From: a bacterium
GTDB lineage: Bacteria; Joyebacterota; Joyebacteria; Joyebacterales; Joyebacteraceae
Reading direction: 5' to 3'
Length of the DNA: 9,446 bases
NCBI GenBank assembly: GCA_025774935.1
Contig: JALGZK010000034.1
Location: 1-9,446, forward strand
Below, one piece after another: positions 6,901 to 9,446 of the stretch. The number at the start of each line of letters is the position of its first letter. The stretch's first letter is position 1. The notes under the pieces are model-generated. The model had not been told where the DNA came from. It was given only the letters and a program-made list of their open reading frames with translations, and did no database searches. The position numbers and the translations under genes are program-made.

Positions 6901-8738
6901 GCTTCGGGGTCGCCCAGGAACACGAACGAAAGCTGCGTCACGCGGTCGGTGTTGTCGTAGAAAGACCCCGGGATGAACGGGATCTTGCAGCTCGCGCTGA
7001 CGACGCCCTGGCTGGCCGACGTGCCATACACAAAGAGGAAGTCGAACCACTCATAGAAGTACGCGTCCGCAGTCGTCGGGAAGCAATAGACCGTTGGCCC
7101 GAAGATCGATGAGGCGCCTCCGATGGGGTTCGTGATGAAGCGCTCCGCGATGCAGTCGGACTCGATCGCGGTCGAGGAGCAGTTGAGCATCCAACCGAAC
7201 CCGGTCTTGTCCACTCCGCTCAGGAGCGCGCTCACGTCCGCCATCGTGACGTAGTTGCCCTGGCTGCAGCGCATGACGTCCTTGTTGCCGTGCCCGACGT
7301 GCGCGAAGAACCCGTACCCTTCGTTCAGCGAATCGATGGTCGCCTCTCGCGTGAGCGGAATAGAGCCCGGGTAATCCCAGTGGTTCTGGTAGAGACGGGA
7401 GTAATGGATGTCGGGCGGTATCAGCGCGAGGACGGGCTCTACCATCGCCGCGCCGTCCGTGCTGATGATCTGGCCCGGTATCCAGTCGTACGGGAACAGG
7501 ACCTCGGCCAGGAAGAGGAACCTCCTCGTGAACCCCGAGTCCGCGATCCTCTCATAGGCAAGCGTCTTGTCGACGAACGTCTCCGCGTCGACCACCGTCG
7601 TGATAGGCGCTCTCCCGATGAAGAGGTCCGGATAGAGGTCGATACTGTCGCCGGGGGACGCGATGCTCACGTACGCCTCGCCAAACCGGTGGTCGCCGTC
7701 GGCGTTCCAGTTCCCGTCGAGGTCGCTGTAGTAGAGGTCGGTCGGGATGTAGTTCATGTTGTAGTAGCCCGTGCTCGCATGGCGCGTCGGGATGATGGGG
7801 GTGTCCCCCCCGAGGAGCGCGTAGGTCGTGCCCCACGACGTGTACGCGTCCTTGAGGAAGAACCGGATCCTCTCGGCCGTGTCGCAGCCGCCGGGGTAGT
7901 TCGCGTCGATCCACGAGATCGTCCTGACGACAGTCGGGACGCCTTTCGCCGTCTTCCAGTCCGCGATCTCCTGGAGGATCGGGGCGAACTGCTCACTCGT
8001 AACGATCACGTAGTCGACGGGGCTCCCGTCGAGCGACGGCGTGTACCGCGGAAGGAACCCCTCAGGTCCCACGTCGTCCACCACCTCCACCCCAGCGAGC
8101 TTCCCTGCGGCCTCCCCGGGGTTGGCCACGAGCTGCTCGACGATGCTGCGGTAGAGCTCGTCCGAACTGGCCGTGATCCGGTAACGAGGAACGGAACGGC
8201 CCGGGCCGGGCGCGAGCTCGAGCTCGACCGAGATCTCTCGCGCAAGCGTGAGCCTCCGGGTCGCCGGCGCGTACGTCAGCGGATAGACCGCGACGCTCGC
8301 GATGTGGTAGCCGCCCAGGTAGCCGTCGCCGAGATAGACGACCCGGCTCTGCGGGAACGCGGCATCGCTCTCGTAGATGGAGGCATCGGGGTCAACCCAC
8401 ACCGGGATCTCCCCGGTCGGCACCTCGGGCTGCGCGGGCAGGACGCGGTGGCTCCCCGGAAGGACGAACTCGCCGGTCAACGAGAAGACGACGTCTTCCA
8501 CGCGCGCGTCCGCGGGGATAACGAACGAGATGTACTCAACGGGAAGCGCGGGCGCGCCGACCGTCTGCATGTCACGGGTCCCCGCGATCGTCACCTTCGA
8601 GAAGGAACCCTCGGGCGAGATGTCGACCTCCGAGGGATCGAACGAGATCGCGGTTCTCGGTCCCGCTGCCGCCGCCGACACCGCTCCGACGAGGAGCGCT
8701 GCGAGGGCGAAGAGAACGGCGAGTCGGCGCGCTGCCAT
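3993..8738 (-). CDS. Secreted gingipain-like (C25) peptidase with FG-GAP propeller
   Basis: A large extracellular cysteine peptidase of 1581 residues. I chose ATG 8738 over the upstream ATG at 8822 because AAGGAGG ends 5 bases before it and a signal peptide (AARRLAVLFALAALLVGAVS then A-A-A-A-G) follows at once. Order: C25 propeptide-like region (about 28-200, with V-G-A-P-A-L-P-V); C25 catalytic domain (about 240-620) with H-V-G-H-G (His483) and L-N-C-S-S-T (Cys520) as the expected dyad; Ig-like C25 C-terminal module (about 621-705); two CARDB/Ig-like modules (about 708-942, each opening with a D-G-N-G or G-N-G-I-P type turn); fibronectin III (about 943-1034); eight FG-GAP-like repeats with D-x-D-x-D/N motifs starting near 1057, 1112, 1168, 1227, 1274, 1323, 1377 and 1424, suggesting a calcium-binding propeller; and a FlgD-like/T9SS type A-like module (about 1492-1581) from N-Y-P-N-P-F-N-P to R-R-I-V-L-L-K. 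Gingipains cleave after Arg or Lys; specificity here cannot be told. Confidence 0.95.
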   Translation of the reverse strand: MAARRLAVLFALAALLVGAVSAAAAGPRTAISFDPSEVDISPEGSFSKVTIAGTRDMQTVGAPALPVEYISFVIPADARVEDVVFSLTGEFVLPGSHRVLPAQPEVPTGEIPVWVDPDASIYESDAAFPQSRVVYLGDGYLGGYHIASVAVYPLTYAPATRRLTLAREISVELELAPGPGRSVPRYRITASSDELYRSIVEQLVANPGEAAGKLAGVEVVDDVGPEGFLPRYTPSLDGSPVDYVIVTSEQFAPILQEIADWKTAKGVPTVVRTISWIDANYPGGCDTAERIRFFLKDAYTSWGTTYALLGGDTPIIPTRHASTGYYNMNYIPTDLYYSDLDGNWNADGDHRFGEAYVSIASPGDSIDLYPDLFIGRAPITTVVDAETFVDKTLAYERIADSGFTRRFLFLAEVLFPYDWIPGQIISTDGAAMVEPVLALIPPDIHYSRLYQNHWDYPGSIPLTREATIDSLNEGYGFFAHVGHGNKDVMRCSQGNYVTMADVSALLSGVDKTGFGWMLNCSSTAIESDCIAERFITNPIGGASSIFGPTVYCFPTTADAYFYEWFDFLFVYGTSASQGVVSASCKIPFIPGSFYDNTDRVTQLSFVFLGDPEARLWTSRATTMIVSHSPPTVTLGPTDLLVTVSDPAAVEGALVCVVKDGEVYATGTTDASGEAVLSFTPKTTGTMTITTTARDHYPVEDTFGVASTASPHVTLRDHGIDDDSIGWSDGNGNGRAEAGEAIEMDITVGNGGLSAATGVTATLVNGDPYITVIDGTHALGDIPALQEVAFQDAFFVAISDDCPNEHEVYLNLEFTDGSRTTWYDGFLLRVFRPNLVQAHNDVDDGVGGNGIPGVGETIILTIEVLNDGNGTADAVSGILRYPGAAITLTDSLETWGDIEPGDQVAGQTGFEFDVDAPIADLFRLVLTDEDGKEWSYYCDLARPGPLDGLTGTVKSTTISLQWNQSQELDLWGYNIYRTNHPAGTFEVANDGVIEGTAYFADSGLLENTKYYYSVAAIDSSGNVGSRSSILEISTNPPSQTGWPLYGGEANYGTPAAVDIDGDGDLEVLIGSMDVYCWHHNGIEYMDGDGDPRTNGIFTVQGLGGYRSSIAVAEMDGDPTPEFVAAPWGEYPVDTANYRVYAWNGDDGSVLDGWPVTTELFCWATPALGDLNNDGMADVVISCADGNLYAWDSSGQELIDGDQNPETDGVFAYLGWPYGYQYGSPTLVDLDDDPDLEIVVPSRAESVYVFNSDGSRVDGWPVWAGGPCIGSPAAADLDGDGSPEIIVNANDSFMTVFSAGGVALPGWPVAIDIGGDMPPSPAIADFDESTEELEIAQLDEDGLIHVLTWEGDPVAGWPQAVPTDPGASGFVGSSVSVGDVDGDALPDIVVGTNQGRVHAFSADGVELNGYPIQTDDAVYCTPTLADLDLDGDVEVIVAGQDRGIYVWDCEGIFDPIEGAEWATFRHDFARTGNYDRALPVGVPEDGDATPRVLALEQNYPNPFNPTTTIAFAVPDGAGDVEVAVYNLAGRLVRRLASGPFVPGRHLAVWDGTDGSGEAVASGVYFVRLASGERTATRRIVLLK

Positions 8739-8743
8739 GGTCT

Positions 8744-8750
8744 CCTCCTT
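8744..8750 (-). promoter_or_regulatory. Ribosome binding site deciding the C25 start
   Basis: AAGGAGG lies 5 bases before ATG 8738 on the minus strand. It rules out the longer reading from 8822, whose first 28 codons lack any signal-peptide character. Confidence 0.85.
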
Positions 8751-8901
8751 AGATTGCCTGCGACTCGACAGCCCGCGCGCGAAAGAAAACCAGGACCGAT
8801 GCGCGTTCCAGAGACTGCGCACGACCCTGGCTCATCCGTGCAGGTCAGAGCGAAACCAATGCGGCGCCTTCTTCAGACGGTCGCCACATCGCGGGCTGCC
8901 C

Positions 8902-8947
8902 GCGCTACTGCGTTCGCTTGATGCGTCCTCTGGAACAGTCCGTCGCA
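8902..8947. repeat. Intergenic block, copy B
   Basis: GCGCTACTGCG (8902-8912), GCTTGATGCGT (8916-8926) and GTCCGTCGCA (8938-8947) occur in the same order as in copy A at 3698-3738. The block starts 164 bases before the C25 start codon, almost the same distance as copy A from its gene. ACTGCG and CGCAGT at its ends can pair, so it could fold as a hairpin in the mRNA. Confidence 0.5.
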
Positions 8948-9001
8948 GTGCTGGCCTGGCTCCGCTCCTGTAAGAGGATGTCCGCTAAAGAGGTTCGCGC
9001 T

Positions 9002-9446
9002 TCAGATGCCCTGCGGACGAGGTAGTATAGCACACTTGTCGAAGTGCGGCAAGGGGGCGACTTGGCGACCCACTCCGTCGCGGCCGTTCCACGTCGTGCG
9101 GTGGACGCCGGGGCCCCGTCGTTTGGAGTCGAGGAGGGTTCGGACCTTCCGGCCGGAGATGCTGAAGATCTCCAGCGTCACCTTTGACGACCCTCCGAGC
9201 TCGTACCGGATCGTCGTCACCGGGTTGAACGGGTTCGGGTAGCTGCCGTGGACGACCCGCGGCTGTCCGTTGCCGGCCGCGTCGACGCCGGTCGACGAGA
9301 GCGCGTTCAGCGCGTTCACCCTCCCGCCGACGATCGGGTTGTCTGGCCAGTCGAGCGGCACGCACGAGTCGATGATGATCTGACGGACGGCGTCAGGCGA
9401 GAGGCCCGGTGAGGCAGAGAGGAGCAGTCCCGCGATGGCGGCGGCG
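9002..9446 (-). CDS. Subtilisin-like (S8) serine peptidase, C-terminal part, truncated tail
   Basis: The 3' end of a secreted subtilase; the gene enters from the right edge. The first visible residues (A-I-A-G-L-L-L-S-A-S-P-G-L-S-P-D-A-V-R-Q-I-I) match the helix after the catalytic Ser and the 'P-x-L-S-x-D-x-V/I-R' segment of S8 domains, followed by G-G-R-V-N-A-L-N-A-L, which closes the domain. The catalytic Ser motif itself must lie just beyond the edge. A FlgD-like C-terminal module follows (from Y-P-N-P-F-N-P-V-T-T-I to W-N-G-R-D-G-V-G-R-Q-V-A). Here the family normally continues with about 25 residues, G-x-Y-F-x-R-L through a K-M-V-L-L-K-like end. Instead the frame runs into P-L-P-H-F-D-K-C-A-I-L-P-R-P-Q-G-I and stops. 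Neither other frame restores the missing end. If the tail directs sorting, this product may be mis-sorted. Confidence 0.85.
   Translation of the reverse strand, partial: AAAIAGLLLSASPGLSPDAVRQIIIDSCVPLDWPDNPIVGGRVNALNALSSTGVDAAGNGQPRVVHGSYPNPFNPVTTIRYELGGSSKVTLEIFSISGRKVRTLLDSKRRGPGVHRTTWNGRDGVGRQVAPLPHFDKCAILPRPQGI
9024..9052 (-). promoter_or_regulatory. Sigma-70-like promoter, probably for the C25 gene
   Basis: TTGCCG (9052-9047), 17 bases, then TATACT (9029-9024) on the minus strand; the -10 matches five of six positions and the -35 four of six. It overlaps the 3' end of the S8 reading frame, exactly where that protein stops resembling its family. An inverted repeat CACTT-GTCG-AAGTG (9033-9046) fills most of the spacer and could be an operator. 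Confidence 0.5.

Larger units (their letters stand above)
8739..9001. other. Leader or intergenic region upstream of the C25 gene
   Basis: No gene is visible in these 263 bases. They hold a near-palindrome CGCGGGC-T-GCCCGCG (8890-8904), copy B of the intergenic block (8902-8947) and the C25 ribosome binding site. If the promoter-like sequence at 9024-9052 is used, most of this would be a 5' leader of about 280 bases. Confidence 0.5.

Noticed and set aside
5859-7112. Plus-strand open frame (417 codons) inside the C25 gene
   Set aside because: Same shadow composition; it covers CARDB-like and catalytic coding sequence on the other strand.
8739-8822. N-terminal extension of the C25 gene to ATG 8822
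   Set aside because: The 28 extra residues are Arg/Ser-rich and would bury the signal peptide; the strong AAGGAGG directly serves ATG 8738.
7290-8921. Long plus-strand open frame (543 codons) opposite the C25 gene
   Set aside because: Its Arg/Asp/Val-rich composition is what the antisense of GC-rich coding DNA gives; it has no recognisable domain or ribosome binding site, while the opposite strand encodes clear C25 sequence.
9002-9361. Reading the S8 fragment as a complete small protein starting at GTG 9361
   Set aside because: The same frame stays open to the right edge and encodes conserved S8 sequence upstream of this codon, so the GTG is internal.
1-9446. CRISPR arrays, tRNA or rRNA genes, insertion sequences
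   Set aside because: I saw no regularly spaced direct repeats, no cloverleaf or rRNA segments and no transposase; the FG-GAP repeats are protein-level repeats in coding DNA.

Overview
The window is GC-rich DNA from a bacterium that secretes multidomain proteins. All genes I can support lie on the minus strand. They encode exported proteins: three peptidases of different catalytic families (papain-like C1A, gingipain-like C25, subtilisin-like S8), a P-domain protein and the start of an Asp-box protein. Three of them end in, or in one case partly retain, a FlgD-like/T9SS type A-like C-terminal module with a 'PNPF' entry and, when complete, an 'R-(I/M)-V-L-L-(K/R)' end. This style, together with FG-GAP propellers and choice-of-anchor domains, suggests an FCB-related candidate phylum such as Eisenbacteria, Krumholzibacteriota or Latescibacteria. 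That placement is inference; no rRNA or marker gene is present.

Layout, right to left in the direction of transcription. Positions 9446-9002 hold the 3' end of a subtilisin-like peptidase whose C-terminal module is cut short. Positions 9001-8739 form a leader or intergenic region with a promoter-like sequence. Positions 8738-3993 encode a 1581-residue C25 peptidase with a propeptide, Ig-like modules, a fibronectin III domain and eight FG-GAP-like repeats. A strong hairpin lies at 3930-3902. Positions 3992-3523 are intergenic, with a sigma-54-like promoter, a candidate activator palindrome and a sequence block that recurs upstream of the C25 gene. Positions 3522-2632 encode a Cys-rich P-domain protein whose genuine end is probably near 2860. 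Positions 2735-393 encode a papain-like peptidase carrying two DUF333-like modules where an inhibitory prodomain would usually be. Hairpins at 369-333 are followed by a canonical sigma-70-like promoter at 316-288, then by the first 69 codons of an exported protein containing an Asp-box motif.

Together the genes look like a cluster for extracellular proteolysis and binding. Each gene seems to have its own control signals rather than belonging to one tight operon. The most interesting observations are regulatory and structural: the paired intergenic blocks, the sigma-54-like site, palindromes inside two promoter spacers, the lost end of the S8 gene, and a one-base offset of the P-domain gene's likely stop.
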